From: Nymphaea colorata
Lineage: Eukaryota; Streptophyta; Magnoliopsida; Nymphaeales; Nymphaeaceae
Length of the DNA stretch: 64,000 nucleotides
Assembly (NCBI RefSeq): GCF_008831285.2
Contig: NC_045149.1
Coordinates: forward strand, 20,785,035-20,849,034
Direction: 5' to 3'
The translations under genes were made by a program, and so were the position numbers. This document shows positions 53,698 through 64,000 of the stretch, piece after piece (position 1 is the first letter of the stretch; every line of letters starts with the position of its first letter). The notes under the pieces are model-generated. The model did not search any database. It saw only the letters and a list, made by a program, of their open reading frames with translations, and was not told the DNA's origin.

Positions 53698-55261
53698 TCC
53701 TTCAGAAGGGAATGTAGTGAAACTTTTCCTGTCGTGCGTCCTGGCTGTCTCGCTTTAACCAATCGGAATCCAGAACCATCTTTAAAAAATTACCAAAATG
53801 TCTTTTATCTCCCAGGACCCTGGATTTGCTTCATTTTCAAAAACAAGCTCCACTCCACAGCAGCATGGTGACAACAGATCCTATACAGTAGAACCTCGAC
53901 CCGGATCCAACATGCTTTTGGTTAGTACCGTCAAAAGTACGGCTAAAATGAGCGACGTCGGTGGATTGGATCTATTCGATCCCTGGCGATTTGATGAGAG
54001 GTTGAAACCGGTTCTTTTTTTTTTCTTTCTTTCTCTTGAGCAGCCTTATGGGTTCAGCTAGGACCTACCTGTAGGGGTGAGCACGAGCCGAGTCTGAGTT
54101 CGATTTTAGTTAGCTAGAGTTCGGCTCGACTAATGAAACCTTGAGGTCGAGAATAGCTAGACAGAAGCAGCTCGAGCTCGGATATGAATCGAGTTCGGAT
54201 ATGGTATGCATGTTAACAACTGAATTTGAACTCGAGTTCTATATTTGACTAATTAAGGTCTGACAAAGATTTCAACCGACTACATATAAATGCAAGATTT
54301 TATTCGAATTGAATTTGAATTTGGTTTCAAAATTTGAAGTCTGAATCCAACCTCAGTTATATAGAATCTGGCTAAGCTGAAGTGTGCAAAGTTCCCATTA
54401 GACCCAAATTAGAACCATAATCTGAACCATTTACATATCCAATTAGAATCATGGATATAATAGACTAGCTTTTATTTTTGATTTGATGGTTAACATAAGC
54501 CTGATGAAGACAACACCAAGAAAAAAAAAGTTTAATAAATAAATACTAAGTTCAATCAATGAATACTAATTCAAGGTCTTCAAGTTGACACCCCTCACAT
54601 ATCTTTTTCACCAACTGCTCACTACCCATGAAGAGAACAATCAGAAAAGTCAAGGAATTAGCACCAATGAAAAGGGTCCTAACCAAAAAATAAATCAAGC
54701 ATTTAGTATGAATGAAGATGGTCCTGACCAGTTGGCAACCGTATTCGGGCTACGTCGATCGAATCCAAAATCCAGTAGTTTTAGCACCTCATTTAAGTTT
54801 GATAACTTTTTTTCTTTTTGGATTTGGATTGAATTTGAATCCAGTATTAATCTTGATACCTTATTCAGGCCAGACTTGACTGGTAACGGATCAGATCTAA
54901 GTTTGGATCTGGATCTTTATTATGGGCCGGAGTAGGCATGCATCTAGCAAACGTATCGGATCCAGGTTTGGGTATCCATGATGCAAACCCGACCCGTTCG
55001 TATCGGACCCGTTTCGAATCACCTGATGCAAACCCGACCCGTTCGCTATTCAAGTGGCGGTTTTGTGGAGTCGAAAGTATCTGAAGTCTCTGTGGGTAAT
55101 TTTTTCCAGCAAGTGGTAGGGATGAATCCGTAATTTAAGAAATAAACAAATATTTTGCGTTTCGGTGCTTCCTCATGGAAGGACTTGAGGTAAAGTGAGG
55201 GAGAGGAAAAGAAAAAAGGTCTACAGAATAGAAGAGGAAAAAAAAAAAAAGAAGAGGAGAA

Positions 55262-55326
55262 AACTCTCTTCCCCCTTCTCTCTCTCTCTCCCCCCCTGCA
55301 ACTCTCTCTCTCTCTCTCTCCGATCC
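55262..55326 (+). promoter_or_regulatory. CT/GA-rich tract in the BPC promoter or leader
   Basis: Two (CT)n runs separated by CCCCCCCTGCAA. A likely 5' UTR intron ends at TTCTTTGCAG (about 55781), so this tract sits near the transcript start. GA/CT repeats are the DNA targets of BPC proteins, which allows self-regulation; that is inference. Confidence 0.4.
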
Positions 55327-56283
55327 AAGATAACCACTCAATATCCGTGTCCCAAATGTAAGTCTTTCTTTGTGTCTCTCTCTCTCGCTCAAGGTTGCCT
55401 TTTTATTTATTTCTTGTACATAAATCTGATTATTTGGTGCATGCCCAATATGCAAATGTAAACCCAGAAATTTTATATGCTTGAACCCTGATCGTTGTTT
55501 CCTTCTGTTGTTTGGTGTTTTTTTTGTGTGGATTCCCGGTGACCCTCTTCTGAGATTTTTCCTGCTTCTGCAACTCCAAGTGTGTCCACGATCTGGGTTT
55601 TTTCCACCGTCCTCTAGGCATCTTAGATTTTTGGGAAAAAACTTATATGTTTTAACTTGGGTGTCTTGTAAATTGGGGGCTTGCGTTGGTTCTGTTGGCC
55701 ATATTCTCGCCGCTTGTGTTATTTGGGTTTCTTGGTGACGGCTGAAATTTCATTTTGATGGTGTCTTTTCTTCTTTGCAGCAGAAACCAGTGGATCTTCT
55801 CTTTTTCGAAAAGTGTCCTTTTGTGGCTTTATTTCTGAACATTGTGGACTCGTTTATTTCACTGAGATGGTTGATGTAATTATTTCTCTTCAAAGCTTGC
55901 TTTGATCTTGTGATATTTGTCATGACTATGGCTTCCTCAGTTAGGGGTTGTGATTTATTGGGGGATGTTGTTAGATGTGCAGTTTTCTTATCTGATCAGT
56001 ATTCTGGTGTAGTCAACCTTCTGGGAAAGTCTGTCTGCGTGACCACCAGTGTGTCTGTTTGTTCTGGTTTAATACTTCAAGGACTGTTCAGTGCATGTGA
56101 AGGGAGTCCATTGCTTGTTGTTAGTTGTCAAATTCAGTCTTTGCCACAGTTAATACTTATAGTAGAGCATTCACTAGTGCAAGCATCTCAAATGACTTAA
56201 CTCTTGAAGCCCTTTGCAGTTTGAATCAGAAGATAAATTGATAGACCTGAGTTTGAACTTCAGTCTTGTTGTGTTTCTTCTAC

Positions 56284-57129
56284 ATGGATGAACGGAGTCG
56301 AATGGATCATCATCTCAGACACTGGGGGTTCCCTGGGCAACCGGTGAATGGAAATCCAATGTTAAAATCATTGGCCGGTGCTACTGTCCTAGACAGCTCG
56401 GTAACAGTTGCAGAGCGCACAGCTACAGTCATGCTAAATGGGGCTTTTGCAGATAGAAAACCTTCGTATGCTGAAGCTCAAGTGGCTGCATCCTCTATGG
56501 GATTCCCAGGACACCGCTGGCCTGTCATGCCCTCCAATATGCATCCAGCTCAACCTCCCAATGACAATCCAGACAGCAGGGTTAAGGAAACACAAAGTGT
56601 TCTTGGAGTACCATCACAGGAAGTGAACAATGGTAATACGACTTCTAAACCAGGAAAAGGTAGAAAGCCGCGAGCTTCTACAAAAACATCTAACAGCTCT
56701 GCACCGAAAGCTTCCAAACCAAAGCAGTCGAAGAAGAAGGAGTCTTTACCCACCAACAAAGAAAGTGGCCGCATTCCACGTGAGAAACCTGATAAAAAGA
56801 GCCTTGACATTGTCATTAACGGGGAAACTTATGACATTTCAAGTATACCAGTACCAGTTTGCTCCTGCACCGGTGTCCCTAGGCAGTGCTATAAATGGGG
56901 AGTTGGTGGATGGCAGTCCTCATGCTGCACCACAAGCTTGTCTGTTTATCCTCTGCCACTGAACAATACAAGACCTGGAGCACGTATAGCTGGACGAAAA
57001 ATGAGTAACGGAGCATATAGGAAAGTATTAGAAAGAGTAGCAGCTGAAGGTCATGATCTTTCTACTGCAATTGACTTGAAAAATTATTGGGCCAAACATG
57101 GTACAAATAAATTTGTTACAATCAGATAG
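56284..57129 (+). CDS. BASIC PENTACYSTEINE (BBR/BPC) GAGA-binding transcription factor
   Basis: BPC proteins bind GA/CT repeats and recruit Polycomb and other regulators to plant promoters. This single coding exon of 281 aa begins MDERSRM with a short HWGF motif, as in class I members. A basic nuclear-localisation region (GKGRKPR, KPKQSKKK) lies at about 124-152. The zinc-finger-like C-terminal domain follows: C193 and C195 (CSCTGVPRQC), C202, then CC at 214-215. After it come GARIAGRKMSNGAYRKVL and the terminal KHGTNKFVTIR. The position that is usually Cys in class I (WGCGGWQ) or Asn in class II (WGNGGWQ) is Val207. The C-terminal end is class I-like while CSCTGVPRQCYKW resembles class II. 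The leader appears to contain an intron. Family call is very sure, class less so. Confidence 0.93.
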   Translation: MDERSRMDHHLRHWGFPGQPVNGNPMLKSLAGATVLDSSVTVAERTATVMLNGAFADRKPSYAEAQVAASSMGFPGHRWPVMPSNMHPAQPPNDNPDSRVKETQSVLGVPSQEVNNGNTTSKPGKGRKPRASTKTSNSSAPKASKPKQSKKKESLPTNKESGRIPREKPDKKSLDIVINGETYDISSIPVPVCSCTGVPRQCYKWGVGGWQSSCCTTSLSVYPLPLNNTRPGARIAGRKMSNGAYRKVLERVAAEGHDLSTAIDLKNYWAKHGTNKFVTIR

Positions 57130-58934
57130 ATGAGTCGCTGATGCTCCTCTTTCCCTGTTAATACTATTTCATGCTTTTTGTGTGAACCATGGTTGCCTGC
57201 TCACTGTAACTTTTGCATGCGTAACAGACATGCTATAAATCAAGTATGGGATTTTAGGCCCATTGTCTTGTCATTTCTTTTCTTTTGATTCTGCACGTAG
57301 AGCTAGACTACGGACACAATAGAAGTTCCTTATATGGTGGCTTCTGTTACTCATGTTTAGGCACGTAGCTGCAATTTAACCATTAAGTAAATTTCACTAT
57401 GACACTTTCGTTAAGAAATTCGGAAGCACAGCATAAGAGGCCGTTGTTTACTTATCCTACAGATAGCACTATCCGTGAATAATTCTCGTGATGCCTTTTT
57501 TCCTTTAAGAATGATGTTTCTTTTTCTACGTATACAAGAATTTGACGTTAGAGATGGAGAAATCTGACCTTTTTTTTCATGTGACCTTGAACTTGTTCAT
57601 CATCGCATCAACTTGTTCAGCATCGCATTGACCCCGACGGAAAATCCTGTGATCCACCAGCTTGTCCTTTTATGCTTAGGGGAAACTGTTTTTGTCTGTT
57701 GGCACTTTGCTGGAGTAATCTCTCTCTCTCTCTCTCTCTCTCTCGTTAAGGGAAAGCATATGTATGTGTACCTGAGGCTTTCACATGCAATGCATATTCT
57801 AGAATTGATAAAATTCATGCATAACCAAGAAACAAACTTCTCCGACCGTTTTGATACTAAAAGTAAACACTCAATATCCGAGATATTTTGGTTGGGTACT
57901 TGTATGCGGAGTTTCAGATTTTTTCATAGAAGTGGTTGTTTCTTGTGGACCATTGAAAGGGGTCATCAACTGAATGTACGTGGTCGATCTTGTTTTCGGC
58001 TAACAAATTCTAGTCTTTGCCTAACAGCTCTTAATAATCTGCTGTGCTGATCTACACCTGGACTCTATGTGCCTTTTTCGTTGTTTTGAGGAATGGGTCT
58101 AGCAAGTGAACCTAGTGGCCTTAGGTTCAATTCAGGAGTTGCAGTGTGCTGCTGACAAGGCTAGCTTGGTAGATGGCTTGATTTCTAACTTCCGTGTCCA
58201 GATGTTTTCAACCCATCAAATTAAATATATTTACATGGCTCTACTGGTATAGAGCCCTTTGTCTACCTTCTGCAATTTGCCTGTCCTTAAGAACTTTTGG
58301 TATGACCAACAAAATATAATGCCAATTTTCTGCTTAGCAGCATTTTAAATTTCGATTTATTTGCTTCTGCTCATAGGCGTGCAAATGCATCCCAGCCGAC
58401 GTTTAGGCTGGGATTATCTGGGTTTCCTGAGGGGCATTATACCCCAGCTGTCTGACAAAGTAAAGTGCAAACGTTGTAGCAAAATTTGTTCTGCATCCCA
58501 TGATGTGTTATTTCCCCGCCTCTCTCTCTGTCTCTCTCTCTCTCACACACACACACACATAAGCAGTGCAGATGGGATACTGATTTGCATGTTATCTGAG
58601 CCGTTTGTAATTATACCCGAGAGTCCAAGACTAATTTGGGGTCTTAGTTCTGGAACTCTGGTTTCTCAGCGCTTGCATTCAGCCAAATATACATCCTGGC
58701 CTCCTTTTCAACTATGAATTCGATGAGTCGTCAAATTAAAAGCAGGAGATGCGGAGATCATTAGATATCATGATTTCGGATGCCCCAACAGAGGAAGTGG
58801 GAATACGCTTGATCTTGTCCTATATTACACCAATACTGCATGCATCACTTGAAATACACATCAAAGGCTCTACATATCAAGAGCCCCCGTGCAACCCAAA
58901 AATGAATGAAACAAGTAAAAGCTCGGGCCCATTT
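57130..58934. other. Intergenic region between convergent BPC and PRK genes
   Basis: 3' flanks of both genes. It contains a (TC)n run at 57718-57744, a CT-CA compound run at 58518-58558, and at 58090-58140 a weak tRNA-like box B motif (GGTTCAATTC) that may be part of a decayed SINE. No gene recognised. Confidence 0.6.
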
Positions 58935-59748
58935 TTAAACTTTGCTAGCTTGTAAAGTAGCAGAGGCCTTGCTGGAGAGAATCTGTTCATAGAGGTCCCT
59001 TATTTTCAATCCAACAATGGTTTGAAAGAGACCAGTGCCATTGTTGCTGCCTGGGAACTCGGCATGCTTCAGCATTTGCTGCGTAACTTCACCATAGAAT
59101 TTGGTAGAGATGTTGCTCAGGTGGCTTTCGACGTAGATCAGCTCATCTAGTCTGTCAAATTGGCCGTCCATCTCCAATACAGAGACCTGAAACAAAAGTT
59201 AGCCAATTACTGTAAAACACGAATGGAACTGTTCTGTTTTCATGGCTTTTCGATCAAATGCAGGAAAAAAAAAATGGTTTTGATTCCTTTCTTTCAATAA
59301 TAGAGAAACCATTCTTGTGGTGGGTGATCTGGCTACGTTGGCTCGACAAAACTTCAGGAACTTTCAATACAAGCAATCGTGATGAAATTCCGTCTCACAA
59401 CAATGAAGTTTGAACCCACAACCAGTGACTTACTGGCTAGGGGATTTCCTGATTGTGCTAACCCTTTGAGGTCAATTATCTTTGGTTTCATTTTTTCTAG
59501 TATTTAGCGTGAACAACGCGCAGAAAGAACATGTAAAATCCTTTGGAGATAGCCAAAATCTATACTGCGATATACTTCCATCCCTGCTACAAGGTATCAA
59601 CTGCATTATACTAGAAACATGCAAGTACGAAAAAGGAAAATAGAGAAACTGATTCAAATTTCTTCAGTCAAGATATAATGAAAACTCAAATCACAGAACA
59701 TATATAACCAAATTGGACTCAGTATGGGTTCTACAAATCTCTCTCTCA

Positions 59749-59817
<69 letters not shown>

Positions 59818-62199
59818 CCCATAGCCATGCACAGCATGAACAACGGGATGCGATTGGTAGAATATCAACTAGTGATCAGTTGGAGGAGTGAGGTCAAACA
59901 GATAAAAGATTTCAACTGGTAATAAGGATAAAGGTCTAAATATGTTATACCTCATTGGAGAAGTAAGTGTCCGGTCCATAGGAAAACTTGATCCCTGGGT
60001 ATGAGCAACTCAACTTTCTCCCACAGGGTATCCATGAAATAGTGGAACCTTCGTCAAAAAGGTAAACAGGGTTGAAGTATTTCACTCCCTCTTTCATTAT
60101 CAGCCTTACTCTCAAGATCTTCCCTTCATTGTCACCGGGAATAAGTTGTGTCGGCAAAACTTCAATCACTGCATCAGCATATTGCTTCTGTGGGTCTAAA
60201 TGATGGACATGGCAAAGTCAATTAGTTCAAATGTTGAAACAAATGAGAAGGCGGTGAAAATGCACGAAAACCATCATTACCGATATATGCATCAAAGTCT
60301 GGTTTCCTAGCTTCAATGCTAGCTTTGATACTCTCAAGACTGTGGCCCCGTTCTGCCATGTCCCTCTGTCATATTTAAACCAGTGTAGATGAATCAGCAC
60401 AAATGAAAACCATCTTTCATGCTTTGTCTATCTTTATCTACCAACCTGAATCTTCCATGCAAACTTGACATCATTGCTGATATCCAAGTAGATACTGAAG
60501 TCGAGAAGGTCTCTGACACGAGGGTCATACCTGAGAATCAGAAAAAACAACTGTTGGATCAAGTACTTGACCGATTTCATAAATTGGATGATAATGTGGA
60601 TATTCTTAAGTTCCATATAATCAGATAGCTGACCCTTTGAGTATACATGCCTTGCATTTACACTAGTGAAATAAATAACATAAACAATAAATCTATGGTA
60701 GGCAAATAAGCACGAAAATTTTCCTCCTACCTGAAACTGGCATCCAGTCATGCAAGAGAGAACATTATATCTAACACATTTAAACGATTAGTGGTGACAG
60801 AACCTTCGAACGGAGTTTTGGTACCCAAAATACGATCCCATGAAACTGGACTCAGCATTCTTAAATGGTGGATAAAGTCTGACAATTGTGCGTCAAACGA
60901 TGTAACCAGGAAGTTCACAGATAGAGAAAATGGGAGCACTAATTTAGTAGAGGTATAATGGGGAGCAAAGTTAAGAATCCATTTTTCAGAGAGTGAGCAC
61001 AGATAAGTAAAATGCACAACTGAACTCTCTACGTTTCAAGCAATTCTCAAGCAGCATAAGCTCGCCATAGTTAAAAACCAGGTACCATCAGTGAAAAAAG
61101 TATATGTTATAACTTAATATATATTGACGTGCTAATTTATGCGACTAGCGGACTACTAGCACGTTCCAATTGAGGAGATTTTATTTAACATGATCGTATT
61201 GGCCGAGGTAACCTATTCCTACATAAATGATAACTTTTCCAAAGTAAACTGACCGAAAAGTTAAGGAACTCCAGAGTTTTCAACTAGCAATCAATCTTGA
61301 AAACTTCCATTTTTAGATTCCAAATCCAAGATCTCTTTGGAAAACCAAAAAATAGACACGAAAAAGAGGGAACGCTGCTAACATAGACGTGCAACTTAAA
61401 GAATGGAAGCAAATTCATAAATTCTTGGTAGGATAGTAAATACACCAACGTCAAGAAAAAGACCACACTTTCTGTTACAGCTAATATAGATAAGAAACTA
61501 GACAGAACCAAACTTTCTCAGGATATTGAAAAGAACAGCAGAAAAAGTACTCTTCTGCAAAAGAAAATTGCAGTTTAAAGATCAACCACAGAATGAAGGG
61601 AAAATCCAAAGAACTAACTGTAAGAAACGGAGTTGAGAGAGCACTAACATTGGATGAAGACCTTCAATGACCAAAATCTTGGGAGGCTGGATAACCTCAG
61701 GAGGATCTAGAAGACCAGTGACATGATTGTAGATTGGCTTCTCCACCGTTATCCCTTCTTTAAGCTTCTTCACCTGCTCGTACATGAGATCAAAATCGTT
61801 GGCTCTTGGGTCTAATGCGGTCACCCCTTTCTCTTTCCTCCCTGTCCTGTCTAGAGAATGATAATCATCCAAACAGATGACAGTTGTTGTATCACTGATC
61901 AAGGTATTGGAATCTGGGTTTCCTCCCTTTGGTGGTTCTGCGGTCCCTCCAAAGACACTGGTCAACCTCCTCATGAATGTGCTCTTCCCACACCCTGAGT
62001 CTGCTGCCAACCCAATGACCACAGTCTTCGCTTCCTCTGCAGAGCATGAAATCTCAGAGAACCCATTGAACCTCTTTGTTCTCCTTGTGCTGCTGTAGAA
62101 GAAGACATGGCTCTCATGCCTGTGGATGGATTGGTGAAACCCCCAGTTGGTTTTCGTTGGGGTGGTCGAAATCGAATAGATTGTTGTGCATGAAGCCAT
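58935..62199 (-). CDS. PRK: Phosphoribulokinase, chloroplast precursor (5 exons)
   Basis: PRK phosphorylates ribulose-5-phosphate with ATP to give ribulose-1,5-bisphosphate, the Rubisco substrate, in the stroma. Exons in transcript order: 61649-62199, 60446-60530, 60281-60365, 59951-60195, 58935-59186; 1218 nt, 405 aa. A transit peptide of about 54 residues precedes the mature enzyme. The P-loop GLAADSGCGKST lies at 63-74. C70 and C109 (VICLDDYHS) are 39 residues apart, matching the thioredoxin-regulated pair Cys16/Cys55 of the spinach enzyme. A C-terminal pair (PCGRKLSC) is also kept and serves redox control and CP12-GAPDH complex formation. Substrate motifs LDPRANDFDLMYEQ and IEGLHPMYD are intact. 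All introns are GT-AG with consistent phases. The leader of about 100 nt lacks upstream ATGs. Confidence 0.96.
59330..59470 (-). repeat. Possible tRNA-derived SINE remnant in PRK intron 4
   Basis: On the minus strand GGTTAGCACAATCAGG (box A-like) is followed by GTGGGTTCAAACTTC (box B-like), in the order and approximate spacing of a tRNA-derived promoter. There is no clear 3' tail or target-site duplication. Confidence 0.3.
59751..59817. repeat. (TA)n-(CA)n compound microsatellite in PRK intron 4
   Basis: About 50 bp of TA followed by about 17 bp of CA. Confidence 0.95.
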
Positions 62200-62262
62200 C
62201 TCTTCCTGTCAAAGGGCTCCTCCTTCCCCTCCTCCTCTTTCTTTGCGTATCTCAGTTGGGTA

Positions 62263-62280
62263 TCTTCCAAATTTGGAAGA
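62263..62280. promoter_or_regulatory. 18-bp perfect palindrome in PRK leader
   Basis: TCTTCCAAATTTGGAAGA is its own reverse complement. It lies 64-81 bp upstream of the PRK start codon and about 20-40 bp downstream of the expected transcription start. Confidence 0.6.
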
Positions 62281-62329
62281 ACACCTTCAGAGGAGGCTCA
62301 GCCGGGGCAGGAAGTTGCTGATGTTTCAA

Positions 62330-62337
62330 CTATATAG
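62330..62337 (-). promoter_or_regulatory. TATA box of PRK
   Basis: CTATATAG about 130 bp upstream of the PRK start codon, on the minus strand. It is placed to start a leader of about 100 nt. Confidence 0.6.
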
Positions 62338-62659
62338 CTAACAAAAGCAAGCATAAAAACATGTTTTTAGCTAGTTGGTTTGGTTAGGATTTGAAGAGCA
62401 ACTTAAAATTTTGGGTGGTGAAGAGGGAAGTTTCATAAGATTAGAGACCTTTGGAGGTCTTGAGTCACTGAAATAACTGAGGATGGACATGGTTAAAAAA
62501 AAGAAGCATAGGTCTCTCCGCCTTCTCCATTTTTTTTTCAGTCATTTTGCTGTAGAATGATTAGCGCCAAAGATTCATGATCAGAGGCCGATCACTGTTG
62601 AATCCATGATTATTAGGCTGTATGGCCAAGCTTGGTTCCGCTGTGGATAGAGCTCTCCG

Positions 62660-62667
62660 CCACGTGG
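62660..62667. promoter_or_regulatory. G-box upstream of PRK
   Basis: CCACGTGG, a palindromic G-box bound by bZIP and bHLH factors in light-regulated plant promoters, lies about 320 bp upstream of the PRK TATA box. This fits a light-induced Calvin-Benson gene; its use here is inferred. Confidence 0.55.
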
Positions 62668-63399
62668 CTGGTGAAGGGTGGTGGGTTGGAGATGAGAAGA
62701 ATGAGGGGTGGAGGAGGTCTGTAAAGCTACATCCAATTAGAATGATCCCAAGGATCATGTTCAAAATCTAACAGTGCCTGAGAACCACAAGCAATGGCCC
62801 CTCCCCTTCCCTTCCTCACTGGTTTCAGCTCTTCCAGTTTTCCCTGTCCCTCTCACTACCTTGCTGTCAGGTGTTATACGCCAAATTAATTTCCCTTCAC
62901 GTTTTAGAACAATCACAGCCGTTCATTAGAGAATAACGTTGATGATGCCCATGCTTTCTGCGATTTGAACCACTGCCGTTTCCATCCAATCTTCTCTTAA
63001 AATGATACGGAGTCGAGCAAACAGGAAATACTTGACTGGGGGCAATAAAAGTTTCTGATTTTTCAAAGATATCAGGAGAACTTAAGAAAAGAAAGCAAGT
63101 TTGAGATAAATGAATGTTTTTTTTTTGAGAAAACTGTAAAGTCAAAAATGATTTGCAAGTTTCAGCTATTGAATCACAACAGAAAGTGAAATAGTAGTTG
63201 CAAAATAGCAATCGTTTTCCATTGTTTTCATTGCAGTGAGCAGTGGAGATTGCCAATGCTGCTATTGGTTTTCACTCTCAAGCAAACTGTGACCAATTTC
63301 ATACAAAGTGCTGTGGAGAAGAAGTTCAGAACAATGAATCACTGTTTAGCCTTTAAAATTAAATCGGTAAATCGGCTGAGGATAGGCTCCCACTTGCTT

Positions 63400-63552
63400 C
63401 AAGGAGTTTAGTGCAACCGGACAGTAAGACGCTTACATTGAAGGGATCCGAAGTTTAAATCCCATGGTCACTGTCAAGGAGTTAGTAGTGCAATTGGACA
63501 GTAAGACAGTTCACATTGAAGGGATCAGAAATTTGAATCTCATGGTCACTGT
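63400..63552 (+). repeat. Tandem duplication of a 75-78-bp unit, possibly SINE-derived
   Basis: CAAGGAGTT through CATGGTCACTGT occurs at 63400-63474 and 63475-63552 with several substitutions. Each unit contains a box B-like AGTTTAAATCCC or AATTTGAATCTC preceded by GTGCAA[C/T][C/T]GGACAGTAAG. This recalls the head of a tRNA-derived SINE, but the match is weak. Confidence 0.7.
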
Positions 63553-64000
63553 CATGTGTTCCAGTATACTACTTCACACTCCCGACTGAAAATTCAGACA
63601 CGGTGCGTTTTCTTTAAATATCAAACACAAATATGTCTTTCCTGAGTCTTTGCAAGATGACTCAATTTCTGTTCGGATCAGAAGCGTCCACGGACCACGC
63701 CTATTGACCACCTTGGGTTGAACTGGTGCCCCCGCACCCACCCCGTCCTTCAAAACTAAAAAACTTTAAAAATTTGTATGTAAATCTAAAAAATTTTAAA
63801 CTAATATATAAATATATATATTGAAAATTTTTATTTTGGCTCTTGTTAAAATTTTAAAATGATAATTCAGCCACTGCAACAAAAAACTTACATTTTGGCT
63901 CCCCCTGAGTATCATCCTTTTAAGTAAACGTCAACAAAAATTAAAATATGTTTCCAAAAATTTTAGGTTAAATTTCAAAAAAAAAAAACACGTATATTTG

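Larger units (their letters stand above)
50933..56283. other. Intergenic region between PLGG1 and the BPC gene
   Basis: 50933-51300 is probably PLGG1 3' UTR and flank. 51300-53000 is AT-rich without recognised features. GAGCTCGAG-type dispersed repeats lie at 53028-53160 and 54070-54250. A (CT)n-(CTAT)n run is at 53528-53563 and a degenerate GGATAT hexamer run at 53660-53697. An AACCCGACCCGTTCG-type repeat occurs twice within 54955-55050. From about 55180 on lies the BPC promoter and leader. No gene recognised. Confidence 0.6.
62200..64000. other. PRK promoter and right-hand intergenic DNA
   Basis: 62200-62300 is the probable PRK leader. The promoter holds a TATA box and a G-box (separate entries). 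62870-63350 has no recognised feature. A 75-78-bp tandem duplication lies at 63400-63552. The end of the window is AT-rich and featureless. Confidence 0.6.

Noticed and set aside
56266-56283. Six-codon N-terminal extension of the BPC frame
   Set aside because: The extension has no ATG; the first ATG at 56284 gives the normal family length.
59400-59470. Possible tRNA gene in PRK intron 4
   Set aside because: Only box-like motifs are present; the cloverleaf stems do not form, so at best it is a SINE remnant.
45249-62199. PLGG1 and PRK as a functional metabolic gene cluster
   Set aside because: They are separated by about 8 kb and an unrelated transcription factor gene, lie on opposite strands, and belong to generally dispersed housekeeping pathways.

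Overview
This is nuclear DNA from a flowering plant. The genes have many introns with GT-AG borders, the spacers are AT-rich with long (TA)n and (GA)n microsatellites, and the products include chloroplast-targeted phosphoribulokinase, a plastid glycolate/glycerate translocator, a BBR/BPC factor and a WOX homeobox relic. The species cannot be fixed from sequence alone. The BPC protein mixes features of two classes, which might fit an early-diverging angiosperm, but that is a guess. All exon structures below were built by hand from protein similarity, splice sites and reading phase. No RNA or database evidence was available.

Layout: (1) 12-5445, minus strand: SMG9-like nonsense-mediated decay factor, 8 coding exons, with an apparent one-base loss in exon 1. 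(2) 8295-15333 and 21758-28562, plus strand: two tandem OSCA/CSC1-like mechanosensitive channel genes with identical 11-exon layouts. They sit inside a segmental duplication of about 9.7 kb (about 5.8-15.5 kb and 18.9-28.7 kb) that also carries upstream DNA. The spacer between the copies holds a 27-bp minisatellite and a 70-bp direct repeat. (3) 28.7-36.2 kb: gene-poor, repeat-rich DNA with a well-delimited hAT-type MITE, a second MITE-like element and a 100-bp tandem duplication. (4) 36426-40146, plus: choline-phosphate cytidylyltransferase with one GC-AG intron. (5) 41066-41373, plus: WOX5/7-like homeobox relic, facing an intronless F-box/kelch gene (41650-42816, minus). (6) 45249-50932, plus: PLGG1-like translocator. 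(7) 56284-57129, plus: BASIC PENTACYSTEINE factor with a CT/GA-rich leader. (8) 58935-62199, minus: phosphoribulokinase, with TATA box, G-box and an 18-bp palindrome upstream.

There is no operon-like organisation. Two genes serve linked chloroplast carbon pathways (PLGG1 in photorespiration, PRK in the Calvin-Benson cycle), but their proximity is probably coincidental. I found no new multi-gene system. The most interesting items are the tandem OSCA pair with amino-acid change concentrated in the cytosolic region, a 74-bp identical block upstream of both copies, the SMG9 frameshift, the WOX relic and two structured MITEs.
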